Source of the DNA: Parasponia andersonii
Taxonomy: Eukaryota; Streptophyta; Magnoliopsida; Rosales; Cannabaceae
Direction: 5' to 3'
Length of the DNA: 64,000 nucleotides
Assembly: GCA_002914805.1 (NCBI GenBank)
Contig: JXTB01000138.1
Coordinates: 266,468 to 330,467 of the forward strand
Part shown: one piece after another, positions 11,726 to 22,057 of the stretch
Numbering within the stretch: the first letter of the stretch is position 1
How the letters are laid out: every line of letters begins with the position of its first letter
Translations under genes and position numbers: made by a program
The notes under the pieces: model-generated
Told to the model about the DNA's origin: nothing
Databases searched by the model: none
What the model saw: the letters and a program-made list of their open reading frames with translations, nothing else

Positions 11726-11821
11726 CTGTGATTACGCAGTTACACATATTATAAGAACCCAAGATTTTCATCAAAAGAAAAAATATATATTCTAATTAAG
11801 CACTGAAAAATGATACCTGGA

Positions 11822-12648
11822 TGTTAGAGCGGTTTTTCACCAGCCGTCCACGTGTCTCTGAACCGCTGATGCTGTCCTTCAACTGTCCACGTGTCCTTGC
11901 TATTCCAAAGTGCTCTGAACTTCAGGCAGGGTCGGAGAGGCGGGAGTGACCACTTGCAAAGACTCTCCGATGCTTAAGTCAGTGGTCAATATTTGATTTA
12001 GGGTAGCTAGAAATTAATTCTCTATGAATATCTGTTTGTTTTTTGCTCATAAGCTTTTTTAATACACTTCTTTTTGTAAGCGTACATGCCCCTCTCGGGA
12101 ACGCATGGCTCATATATATATAGTCCTGAGATTGTGATCCATGCGGGTCTCAATCTCAGGGCTGGGTACCTTTCTCCTCAAAGCTTTTCCCAGAGATCAC
12201 GGGCCGAGATTACCGTGATCTTCTCTGTATCATTATAGCCTGGTTTCCACCGCCTCCTACGGCTCGAATCTGTCAGGGGTGAGATTTGAGCAAATCGCCG
12301 TTTTGTCAGGGCGGCTTGCCCCTTGCGTCCACCTATCCCAGATCGCATTAAATGCTCTGTCTAGGTCTGGAGTTGTGAGTTATTTTCCATTATATCCTGG
12401 TGGAAGACCCTTGGGGCTTTTGACCCCCCAGCTATCGAGGTAAAGGTCGGACTGGGCCGGGTCTGTTCAGGGTCTGTGATGAGCTTGGCTCTAACCTCGG
12501 GTAGCCCAATGGCCGATGTGGTATCACGTGTGATCCGCGTGGCCTTTAGCTAATCACTCTCGACAGCTGTCGGACGGTGGGCCATGTTTGTGACCTGTTC
12601 TGCCGCTTAATCGTCCACGTGGTGTATGATTTGGGAACGGGTCCCACA
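11822..12648 (-). repeat. Element 1, 3' LTR
   Basis: 827 bp, matching the other LTR over its full length. A TATATATATA promoter-like box lies at about 12113-12122, next to a perfect 10-bp inverted repeat (CCTGAGATTG at 12125-12134 and its complement at 12151-12160). Confidence 0.92.
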
Positions 12649-12680
12649 ACTACCCCCATTTCCCTACTTGATAGATTCGT
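12649..12680 (-). promoter_or_regulatory. Element 1 polypurine tract
   Basis: On the minus strand the sequence GGGAAATGGGGGTAGT directly precedes the 3' LTR. This is the expected place and composition for the plus-strand primer of reverse transcription. Confidence 0.75.
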
Positions 12681-12860
12681 ATCCATCAAGTGGGGAAATC
12701 GTTTATCCGTTCCTCCAATCTGGGGGATGCATGTGGTTCCCCCCTTACCGATGCAGAGACACGCCATCCCATGTCACGAAATCTGTTTAAATTTTGAAGT
12801 TCCGATTGTTCAGTCTCCTTTACTCTCCCATTTTCCAGAAAAACCCTTCGGCTCCCCTTC

Positions 12861-12868
12861 TATAAAAG
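12861..12868 (+). promoter_or_regulatory. TATA box of the antisense gene in element 1
   Basis: TATAAAAG lies 122 bp before the antisense ATG. The same octamer occurs at the matching place in element 2 (37714-37721, minus strand). Confidence 0.6.
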
Positions 12869-12989
12869 CCGCAACTATGCTTATTTGTCTCTTTACTAAA
12901 ATCTTCACTCATTCTAGCCTCATAAAATTCTAGGGTTTCCGATTTCTTCTCTTCTAGAGACTTTTATTCTTTCAATCGTATCTCGAACA

Positions 12990-15977
12990 ATGGCTTCAGG
13001 TCAAAACTAGGAATTGCGCCCCGTCATGGATTCAGAGTTGGATTTTCTAAGGAGATAACTCTGCCTCCCTGGTGGAGTGACGCTGCAAAGGATCGAGGAC
13101 CCTGTGGATTGGTATCTTCGTCTTTATGGCCCCGAAGGTTCTATCATCCTGGGCAGAAAATATTTGGACTAGCTGCGATTCCCCCTTCCTCCTCTGGTCC
13201 ACCAAGTTTTTGCTTTGACGGGGTTCCACCCGATGCAATTGAACGTAAATGGGGTTATGATTCTGATGGGGCTTTCCACGCTGTCATTACTCTATAATTT
13301 GCATATTGACCTGGAAGTGGTCTTTTATGCTTACAAGCTCACTCTCATCCCAAAGAAGAGTTCCTACCCCACCTTTTACCTCTAACCGCTATCGGGACAC
13401 CATATCTTCTGGGGCTTGCTGAGGTCAGATAAGCAATGGGACTCCCACGCCAAGCTATACGCCGTTGGAGGGGCGTGGTACTCCCCTTGGGTGAATGGGG
13501 TGTATTTCCAAGTTCTCTTGGCTTTTCTGCAGAGTAAGTGCTTGGTGGTGATTTTCGGGTCTGTGCCCTCCTCGTATGTTATTGCTCACGTTATTTTGTC
13601 TTGCGCAGACTCGGCAGAAGAGAGTAAGTTCGAGCCGCATTTGTCAGCGGGGCGGCTCAAAGGCCTGGAGGAATCTTCATCTTCGAATCTCCCGGGGACT
13701 GCCGGCATATCCAGCCGTTCTCAACCCTCAGGTGATGATATGATGCCCAGGATGGTTTCATACCTTCCATTCCCTTTGGATACCTGGGTCATCACAAAGC
13801 ACATGCGGAGCTGACTTAACGCCTCTGCCCTGAACCGATTCCGCCGGGATGAACATGACCGAATCGCCATGGTGGGTCGGCAGACAGCTTCAAGCCAATT
13901 GGTGGGCTCCAACGACCTGGTGGCGCCATCTAGCCACGAGCTCGAGGAGGCCGTGAGGCTTATGGCTGAGGAGTGCGTCAGGCTCCGCAGGGAGGAAGCC
14001 GCCACCCCCAAGAGGGCTAAGGGTAGGTTCATTTTCGCATCCTTGAGCTTCGTGGATCGGATTGTGGCCGTGACCTAAACATGTTCCTTGTTCTTTGCAT
14101 GTTCTGAGACGGGCCCATCGGCTGACCTCTCCCCCGTCAAGGGGGGAGCTGCGGGTCATAAGGCTCACCCCAAGGCACCCGCTGGCCGGCATCTCGCAGT
14201 GCTTTCAGGAGATGGAGTGCCTGCGGTCCCCCGCTCCGACGCAGGTGGATGCGAGGAGACGCCGCTAAGTCTGGCTGGGGAGTCTGCTGCACCAACCTCG
14301 TCCACCCCTGACTCCGGCTCGAAATCGAGTGCTATTTGCCTCAGTGGAGAAATCGCCGAGCTCAGTAGGGGGCCTCCGAGGTTGAAGTCCCGACTATCTT
14401 CCCCTCTCCCGGTCCCAATAAAACGGCGACATGAGGTCGGCTCATCCAACGAAGCAGAGGGCCGGGCAGAGAAGAGGGGCAGGGTTACCCTCTCGTCTGA
14501 CAGTGATGACGATGGGGCCATGCTGACCCTTTTAAGGAGAAGAAGGTCGGTGCGCAGCGGCCCTCCAAGAGGAGATGCACCACCTCCCGTCGTGGCCGAT
14601 GGCACTTCCAGTGGCACCGAGCTTTCCTCCTTTCCTGCCGCCACTACCCTGGGGGCATACCCGGTTGGTGGAGAAGGTGCCCTCATGGCTAGCGGGGCGA
14701 GGCCGTGTTCCCCAGGCACGGGCGACGCCCAAAGAGAGGGTCCAGCCATAGAGCTGGAGTTGGAGGCACTCTCTTTGGAGAACGTCGAGCTTGTCACCAG
14801 CTGTGCCTTCGCGTAGGTTTGGTCCACTCAGTTGCTTCTATGTTTTTCAACATCTTTGCTAAACACTGACCCCTTTTTTTTGTTTAACTTGCAGCTGGCT
14901 GCCATCTGGTCCTTCTATTCCTCTCGTGTCAGGGATCTGACCGAGGAGCTGAGTTCCCGCTCTGCAATGGCCGAGCGCAGCGAGGTCGCCCTCACCGAAT
15001 TGATGTATGATTTCGATTTATATCGGAGCCTCGAGGAGGCGAGGGTCAGCAGCATGGTGGCCAACGCTCTGAGTGTTGATAGGACCAGACGTGAGGAGCT
15101 GGCTGCGAGATTGGTTGAGGCAGAGGCTGACAAACTTGCCCATTCCGAGGCCGCCAGACTGGCCCAGGATGAGCTAAGGGTCAAGGAGCAAGAGTTGCAG
15201 AGCGCTGGGGCAGAGATGGGACTGGCCTTCATCGCTCGTGACAGGGCTGTTGAAGATGCCAAGGAAGCGAGAAAAGCCGAGATGACAGCCAAGCTAGAGG
15301 CCCACTCTCTGCAATGCAGACTTGACTGGTCCAACGAGGTAAACCGATTTCTCTTCTTGGTTCACAAAAATCTGATGGGTGCTCAGGTAGAGATGTCTCG
15401 CAAACACAACGAGGACCTTGCTGGTATTAACACTTTTTTAGTCGATTTATCACAGCGGCAAGCAGAGCTCCGGCTGGCGGCACTGAAGGATAGGCTAGCA
15501 GATGCGGAGAAACTAAAGACGAGGTACCAGAGGCAGGTGGACGTCCTTTCTGTAGAAAGTTACCGGTCTGGCTGGGAGAATAGAGAATTCAAAGGCCACG
15601 CTGAGGTGGTAACGCCAGACCAGTTTGACGAGCAGAAAGGCGTTGAGAGAGACCACTATTCTGTCAAGTACTACATGCAGCAGCTTGGGGATGAGATCAG
15701 CATCACGTACCCAGCTGACGTGATGAAAATGCTTGCTACGGAAAAGGACGGGCCCTCTACATCTGCTTCTGGTGCCAAAAAGCCTACCTCTATTTCCGGT
15801 CCACCAGGTCGAACTTTGGAAGCGCCTGACGGCCAGCCTAGTCCCAGGGTCTCAACTGGTGAGGGGTCTGGCACAGTCATTGTATCCAGTGACGAATCCG
15901 ATCCTGGTACGCCACCCTCCACCGGGGCTAGTCCAAGTGCCGGGACTGGCCACGCTCCCCTGACCGGAGGTAATTAG
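12990..15977 (+). pseudogene. Antisense four-exon gene in element 1 (gypsy-associated protein with coiled coil)
   Basis: This gene runs opposite to gag-pol. My model has exons 12990-13533, 13609-14022, 14101-14816 and 14895-15977, which join in consistent phase (2757 bp, 918 codons plus stop). Introns are only 75-78 bp; the first and third have GT-AG ends, and the second has lost its AG (now AT at 14099-14100; AG is kept in element 2). The first exon resembles the plant 'putative gypsy type transposon' domain (PF04195-like). Exon 4 is a long Ala/Glu/Leu/Arg-rich coiled coil followed by a Ser/Pro/Thr-rich tail. Six in-frame stops (codon 7, codon 23, the LD-stop-LRF site, the YL-stop-P site, the MRS-stop site and the end of exon 3) disable it; all fit C-to-T or G-to-A changes. 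A possible poly(A) signal lies near 16031. The family call is an inference. Confidence 0.7.
14895..15977 (+). other. Intact coiled-coil exon of the antisense gene (element 1)
   Basis: This is the longest undamaged part of the antisense gene. It starts at the acceptor TTGCAG (ending 14894) with LAAIWSFYSSRVRDL. About 200 residues of heptad-like coiled coil rich in Ala, Glu, Arg and Leu follow, then a conserved region with EVVTPDQFDEQKGVERDHYS and DEISITYPADVMKML. A low-complexity tail of Ser, Pro, Thr and Gly ends at TAG. The matching exon in element 2 is 34606-35643. No catalytic motif is recognised. Confidence 0.75.
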
Positions 15978-16265
15978 GGCCCATAATTTTGTACATTTGT
16001 AAAGCTGACCCCAATCGTAATCCTCCGTATAAATAATAAAAACAATACAATTCTCTTTAGTCTATTTTCTTTTTCTTTGTTGACCGCCTCCGGGGTAGAG
16101 TTAAACCTTGTTGTAGTTGTCTGTATAAATAATTGTGGATGACTCAGATGGACATGATCTCGAACTAATAGTGAGTCCTCCTCGAGCCATGACTATTAAG
16201 ATTAGTTCCGGAGATAGGGATGCGAGCTTTGCCTCGTCCAGTTTTACGGAGATATAACTTCTGTT

Positions 16266-16484
16266 ATGGCTTTTTTGGCAGAGTTCGACCCACGTGTGTG
16301 GCTGGATTTCTCCGACCCCAAATGGGACCACGCTCGGACTCAGCTCCAAGGATTGGTCGACCATTATTTGGACCCGTCTTTGCAAAGGAGAAGGCCTAGG
16401 CTTGGCTCTTACCAGGAACAAATAGGGTACTATCACTCCGATGTCTCCCTACGAGTCCGTTCGCGACCCGCCTCCAGTAAATAG
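16266..16484 (+). CDS. Small conserved antisense ORF in element 1, unknown
   Basis: A 72-codon frame starts MAFLAEFDPRVWLDF and continues with DPKWDHARTQLQGLVDHYLD and LGSYQEQ. The same peptide, with a frame break, can be read in element 2 (about 34100-34320, minus strand). A T-rich stretch ending in GGCAG just after the ATG could instead be a splice acceptor, making this a terminal exon. AATAAA follows at 16537-16542. I do not recognise the protein; it could be a separate gene or a 3' exon of the antisense gene. Confidence 0.4.
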   Translation: MAFLAEFDPRVWLDFSDPKWDHARTQLQGLVDHYLDPSLQRRRPRLGSYQEQIGYYHSDVSLRVRSRPASSK

Positions 16485-16659
16485 GGCTTATGATCGCGCA
16501 CCATTGTTGACCGTGCGCTTTGTATTTTTAGGACATAATAAATAGACTTTAATCTTAATTTTTCTTTTTCATGTTTGGCCTGGTACTAGACTACCTCCAA
16601 TGGGTAGACTCCAAAATCGTTCACATCCTGCCCATGCGCAAATAAATCGTCCCCCGTTA

Positions 16660-16850
16660 GAGCCTGCTTTCCCTTGGCTCTTCGTATAGCTAAAACGTTC
16701 CTTAGGGAGGGTCCACTTCCAATGGGTGGATCCCGACCCTGCTTTCCTTTAGCCACTCGTTTAGCTAAAATGTTTCTCAGGGAGGGTTCTCTTCCAACGG
16801 GTCGACCCTGCTTTCCTTTAGCTCTTCATGTAGCTAAAATGTTTCTTAGG
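16660..16850 (-). repeat. Element 1 tandem array, about 75-bp unit, 3 copies
   Basis: Units share TAGCTAAAA at 16687, 16762 and 16831 and a GGATCCCGACCCTGCTTTCC block. The matching array in element 2 is at 33727-33945. Confidence 0.8.
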
Positions 16851-16863
16851 GGGTTTGCTGGCA

Positions 16864-17555
16864 AGCTTTTGAGTTGCGCACCCCTTTTCTCCTCGTACGT
16901 TTTCTCGGGTCATCGGCAAGCGTTTTATTGCACGATTTGATTCCTAGAGTACGATTGTTTTCGAGGTCTCCTGACAAGTTTTGGTTGCGTAGCTTCTCCC
17001 TCTTCGTACGTTTTCTCGGGTCGTCGACAGGCGACGTGATCCCATAGTACAATCGTTTTCGAGGTCTGCTGGCAAGTTTTTGGTTGCACAACGGTTTCCT
17101 CTTCGTACATTATCTCGGGTCGTCGACGAGCGACGTGACTCCCATAGTAAGAGCGTTTTTGAGGTCTGTTGGCAAGTTTTTGTTACACAACAGTTTCCTC
17201 TTCGTACATTTTCTCGGGTCGTCAGCTAGCGACGTGATCCCATAGTATGATCATTTTTAAGGTCTACTGGTAAGTTTTTGTTGCACAGTAGTTTCCTCTT
17301 CGTACATTTTCTCGGGTCGTCAGCAAGCGACATGATCCCATAGTACGATCGTTTTCGAGGTCTGCTAGCAAGTTTTTGGTTGCACAACAGTTTCCTCTTC
17401 GTACGTTTTCTCGGGTCGTCAGCAAGCGACGTGATCCCATAGTACGATCGTTTTTGAGGTTTGCTGGCAAGTTTTTATTGCACAGCAGTTTCCTCTTCCT
17501 ACGTTTTCTCTGGTCGTCAGCAAGCAACGTGATCCCATAGTACGAGCGTTTTTTA
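16864..17555 (-). repeat. Element 1 tandem array, about 99-bp unit, 7 copies
   Basis: A GAGGTCTGCTGG-type core recurs at 16963, 17061, 17161, 17259, 17357 and 17456, so the period is 98-100 bp. Each unit also carries CGTACGTTTTCTCGGGTCGT. The units stay open in several frames, which produces spurious ORFs. Element 2 has the same array with an exact 100-bp period. Confidence 0.88.
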
Positions 17556-17569
17556 TGCGAGTCATTCGT

Positions 17570-17935
17570 ATGGTCTGCAACTGTGGCAGACCCTTTTCTG
17601 TGGCAACTCGGTATGATTTTTTGCCTGTGCAACTGAGGCATGGGGTTTGCCACTATGGGTAGACCCTTTCCGGTGGCAACCTGGTATGATTTTTTGCCTG
17701 TGCAAAATAAAACATTGGGTCTGCCACTGTAGGCAGACCCTTTCCTGTAGCAGCTTGGTATGCCCCTTTTTCTTGTGCAAATAAAACGTTGGGTCTGCCA
17801 CTGTGGGCAGACCCTTTTCTGTGTGGCAGAAGACCTGACCTGTTTCGGAATTAAGACTTTTAATAATATAAGCATTCACATGGGTCTCACACGTGAATAG
17901 TGCATGGGGTCTGCCATTGTGGGCAGACCCCTTTT
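17570..17935 (-). repeat. Element 1 tandem array, about 74-bp unit with hairpins
   Basis: AGACCC recurs at 17588, 17661, 17735 and 17809, a period of about 74 bp, with a further related unit to 17931. Three units hold perfect inverted repeats with 9- or 10-bp arms: GGGTCTGCC / GGCAGACCC at 17717-17740 and 17791-17814, and GGGGTCTGCC / GGCAGACCCC at 17906-17931. The same stem recurs in element 2. Confidence 0.85.
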
Positions 17936-18049
17936 CCATAGCAATCCAAAAGATGAATACATGTAGCAAAAAGGGAACTTGACCTATTTTGGATTTAAGC
18001 TTCTCAATAATATAAGAATTCACATGGTCTTATATCATATGTATGTGTC

Positions 18050-19330
18050 TTACACGTGATACTTTTTCAAGTGCTGAGCGTTCCACGTGTTCGGCAGGTT
18101 TTTCTCGGTCTTAAGCTCTTTCAGGATATACGCACCATTGTCGAGTGCCTTGATCACCTCATAGGGTCCAATCCAATTGGAGTCCAGTTTCGAGGAATTC
18201 CCTGTTCTAACTTTCAAGACCCAATCCCCGGCATCAAATCGTCGAGCACTAATCTTTTTTGTGTAGTAGGACCTAGCCTGCTGGTGGTATGAAGTCAGGT
18301 GGACCAGGGCCATGTCTCTCGTTTCCTCCAGGAGGTCTGTGTTGCAGCTTAGCTAGAGTTCGTTTAAAGGGGCATCTTTTACCACTTCGGAGCGGAGGGT
18401 CGGGAGGCCGACTTCGGTCGGGATCACAGCCTCTGAGCCGTAGACCATGGTGAATGGCGTTCTTCCAGTCAACCTCCGCTCCATGGTTCGATGAGCCCAT
18501 ACAACGGTCGGCAGCTCTTCTAACCACTTGCCTTTAGCCTCCCGCAAGTTCTTTTTGATGTTGCTGAATATGGCTTTGTTCGTTGCCTCCACTTGACCGT
18601 TCCCCTGAGGGTAGTTCACAGAAGAGAAACTGAGCCTTATATCATACAACTTGCACATCTCCTTGGCATTAGCATTTTGGAACTGTGTGCCATGATCGGC
18701 GTGTATCTTTTTCGGAATCCCGAACCGACAGATTATGTTCTTTCAGATGAAGTTAATCGTGTCTGTTTTGCTAACGGTCGCATAGGCTAAAGCTTCTACC
18801 CATTTGGTGAAGTAATCCGTGGCCAACAGGATGTACCTCCTTCCCCCTGGACTTCTGGGGAGATCTCTGACGATGTCCAAAACCCATTTGGCAAACGGCC
18901 AGGGGGTTATGTTCGAATGAAGTACCTCCGCGGGCTGGCGTTTCATTGGGGCAAATCTCTGGCACTTATCACATTTCTTGACAAATCAGGCTGCCTCTGT
19001 CATCATGTATGGCTAGAAGTATCTAGTAGTTAGAGTCTTATGAGCGAGGCTGTGTCTGCCAGAGTGGTTGCCGCATACTCCCTCGTGGATTTCCTCTATT
19101 AGCTTTTGCACTTCGACGGGACCTATGCAACGCAGCATCGGACCCATTGTTGATCTCCTGTATAGTCATTCCCCCACCATCGAGTACCTGGCAGCCTTCA
19201 ACCTGACCGATCTTGCTTCTTGTGGGTCCGCGGGTAGGTTCCCCAACGTCAAATACTGGGTGATGGGTTTCATCCACCCTTCCTCAGCGGTTCCGGTTGC
19301 GAACACATGGTGCGCAGGGGTCTACTGGGG
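18050..19330 (-). pseudogene. Element 1 integrase
   Basis: The minus strand encodes, in order, a zinc-binding tail (CDKCQRFAPMKRQP), a DDE core with LDIVRDL, ADHGTQF and GNGQVEATNK motifs carrying the three acidic residues, and a C-terminal region (GDWVLKVR, GPYEVIK) ending HLKKYHV. Stops interrupt the frame, including after the zinc region, in the core and after APLNEL. The family role is to insert the reverse-transcribed DNA into the genome. This copy cannot make an intact enzyme. Confidence 0.85.
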
Positions 19331-20056
19331 GTCTTCCATGCTTCTACCTTCTAGGAGAACTTCTATGCTTCCAGCTGTACCCCCGATTGAGGCACTCTTA
19401 CCTAGCTCGTCGGCCCTCTGGTTCATCTCCCTGGGGATTGGTTCGATATTGAAATTGTCAAAACGAGCTTTTGCCCGCATTACCTTGGAGAAGTACCTGT
19501 GCAACCTCGGTTCTTTTACTTCGAAGTTTCCCCTGACCTGACCCGTGATCAACTACGAGTTGGTCTTTACTGCGATGTTCTCTACTCTGAAGTGCAGTGC
19601 CAGCCCAAGGCCTTGCAGCAGTGCCTCGTACTCCGCCTCATTGTTAGTCACCTGGAAGCCGAGCCTCAATGCCTTCTCAACTCTGAGACCCGTTGGGGTC
19701 TGTAGGACTATCCCGATACCTGACCCTAAGGCATTCGGGGATCCATCAGTATATAGCGTCCAGGCTGAAGGGGGGCGAAGTTGAGACATCTGGGACGGGT
19801 CATGCAGCTCACCGAAGGATTCGATTTCTACCAAGAAATCCGCCATGACTTGTCCTTTCTTTGCCGCCCGAGACTGATACTCAATGTCGTATATTCCCAG
19901 CTCTATGGCCCACTTGGTCAGTCGTCTCGATAGATCTAGCTTGGCCAAAATTTGCCGGATAGGGAAATCCATATACACGGTGACCGAGTGTGCCTCAAAG
20001 TACTGCTGGAGTTTCTTTTTAGTGTTGACCAGAGTGAGGACCAGCTTCTCTGCCAC
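19322..20056 (-). pseudogene. Element 1 RNase H end and second RNase H-like domain
   Basis: The frame from 20056 covers the tail of the RT-linked RNase H, then a second RNase H-like domain with LYTDGS and NNEAEYEAL motifs. Two RNase H domains are a hallmark of Tat-lineage gypsy elements. In this copy the third acidic site reads KTNS where element 2 keeps KTDS, followed by a stop. That loss and the stop make the second domain inactive. Confidence 0.8.
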
Positions 20057-20062
20057 ACTATA

Positions 20063-21210
20063 TCATGTCTCGGCATCCAGGAGCATGCGGCTTATGTAAA
20101 ACACTAGTTTCTGTTTGCCGTCTTCCTCGATGAACAGTACGACACTGATTGCTACTTCAGATACCGCTAAATAGGCGTACAGGCACTCCCCCTCTGCTGG
20201 GGAAGCCAGGATAGGTGGGTGACTCAAATACAGCTTGAGATCTGTCAGTGCCCTGTCCTGTTCCTCCCCCCAGATGATAGTAGATCTTTTCTTCAAGCAT
20301 TGGAAGAAAGGCTTGCACCGGTCGGACATCTTGGAGACGAATCGGCTGAGAGCGGCATCTTCCTGGCCAGGCATTGGACCTCTCGAACGGTCGAGGGTCT
20401 CTGCATATTTGCGATCGAGGTCAGCTGGGTCGGGTTTGCCTCAATACCCCTCCTGCTCATGATATGTCCCAGGAATTGACCGGAGGACACCCCAAATGCA
20501 CATTTCTTGGGATTCAGACGCATCCGATATTGCCTCAGAATCTGAAAACATTCGTCTAGGTGTCTCAGATAGTCTGAATCTTCTCTACTCTTCATGACCA
20601 TATCGTCAATATAGACCTCCATAGTCTTCCCTAATAGCCCGACGAACATTTTATTCATGAACCTTTAGTAGGTTGCCCCCGCATTCTTCAAGCCAAATGG
20701 CATACGCCTGTAGCAGTATAGACCATGCTTCGTGATAAAAGCTGTATGGATCTGGTCTTCCACGTACAGGGGGATCTGGTTGTATCCAGAGTAGGCATCC
20801 AAAAAGCTCATTCTGTTGAACCCCGCCATTGCATCTACCATTTGGTCGATTCTTGGCAGGGGGAAGCTATCCTTCGGGCAGACCTTGTTCAAGTTGGTGA
20901 AGTCTATGTAAATACGGTCGTCGCCATTTTTCTTTTTCACCACCACCAGGTTGGAGACCCAACATGGGTACACGCATTCCCTGATCAGACCGTTCTCCAG
21001 CAGCTTTTCCACCTCCTTGTTGATCGCCTTGTTTTTCTCTGGTACGAACCTTCTGGGTTTCTGCCTGACTGAAGGAAAATTGGGGTCTATGTTCAGCCGG
21101 TGGCAAGAGTGTGCATGGTCTATCCCGGGCACATCGTCATGGGACCACACGAAGACGTCCTCGTTCCGCTTTAGGAATCCCAACATCTCGTTCTTTTGCT
21201 CCTCGGGCAT
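20063..21210 (-). pseudogene. Element 1 reverse transcriptase and RNase H
   Basis: The RT begins near 21210 (PEEQKNEMLGFLK) and contains ENGLIREC, DFTNLNKVCPKD, FLDAYSGYNQI and MPFGLKNAGATY. After a stop that replaces a CAA codon it continues with the catalytic YIDDM (20596-20610). A small indel shifts the frame near 20340-20370, before the RNase H part (IIWGEEQDRAL and later). The layout is that of a normal gypsy RT, but stops and shifts make it non-functional. Confidence 0.88.
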
Positions 21211-21329
21211 ATCTTCACTGGTGCTTCCTCTTTCAAAGGGACCGCTACCAACTCCTCGATCATGGATTCTGGGCCGTCAGACTCATCCTCGATTCGCTTC
21301 ATGTACGCTGGCAGGTAGTCCTTTGATTG

Positions 21330-21782
21330 CTATCCATCCCTGGTCGCGGTGCTCTCACTCCCGTCGGCTCCCCTCAGGGCAGTTGAAAAGAATTTCCTTG
21401 CAGAGGCCTGGTCTCCCTTGATGTCTATCATATAGGTACCGTCCTTCGATAGATATCTTAAGACCTGGTGGAGGGTGGAAGTGACCCCATGCATGGTGTG
21501 GATCCATCCCCTTCCCATGATGACGTTGAAGGAGGACTGGCAATCAATGACAACGAAGTCCACGTCCAAACATTTCTCTACAGCGCAGATATTTAGGGTC
21601 ACGCCGCCTAGGGGGCAGACCTTTATGCTGTCGAAAGCGAATAGCGGCTGATAGGTTGGCTTGAGTGCGCTTCGATCCAAGCCTATATTCTCGAATGTGC
21701 TAAGGAACAGGATATCGACGTTGCTTCCACCATCGGCCAGGACCCTTCTGACAAATACGGAGCCAATCTGCAGTTTAATCAC
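21330..21782 (-). pseudogene. Element 1 aspartic protease region
   Basis: The open frame encodes a retropepsin-like domain with the active-site stretch VLADGGSNVDILF (DGGS variant) and later FNVIMGRGW. A stop follows near 21330, before the linker to RT. Its role in the family is to cut the gag-pol polyprotein. Confidence 0.8.
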
Positions 21783-22057
21783 TGTACCGTAGTTAAATCT
21801 CGCTGGGTGAAAATGATGGGGGCGGCAGAGGTGCGGCTCTCTCCCGACATCAAATGGTTGATGGAATGGCCCATCCGCCTCAGGTGCTTCACCCTTCCTT
21901 CAGTTCTTTTGAAGCATTCCTCCCTCTCCTCTTGATCCTAGGTCAGCTCTGGCCTGCCCACGATGGTCGGCACTATCCTTAGGGTCTGCTCTCCTGATCT
22001 AGAGGCTTGGGTCTGCTTCCCTTTTTCAGGCTTGGCGATGTCTTCCAGTGGCTGGGC

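Noticed and set aside
14165-15334. Minus-strand frames (220 and 139 codons) opposite the antisense gene
   Set aside because: They are shadows of the GC-rich coding strand; they break at the introns and have low-complexity translations.
17264-18023. Long open frames (203 and 153 codons) on the minus strand as genes
   Set aside because: They run through the 99-bp and 74-bp tandem arrays; repeating frames stay open by chance and have no domain.
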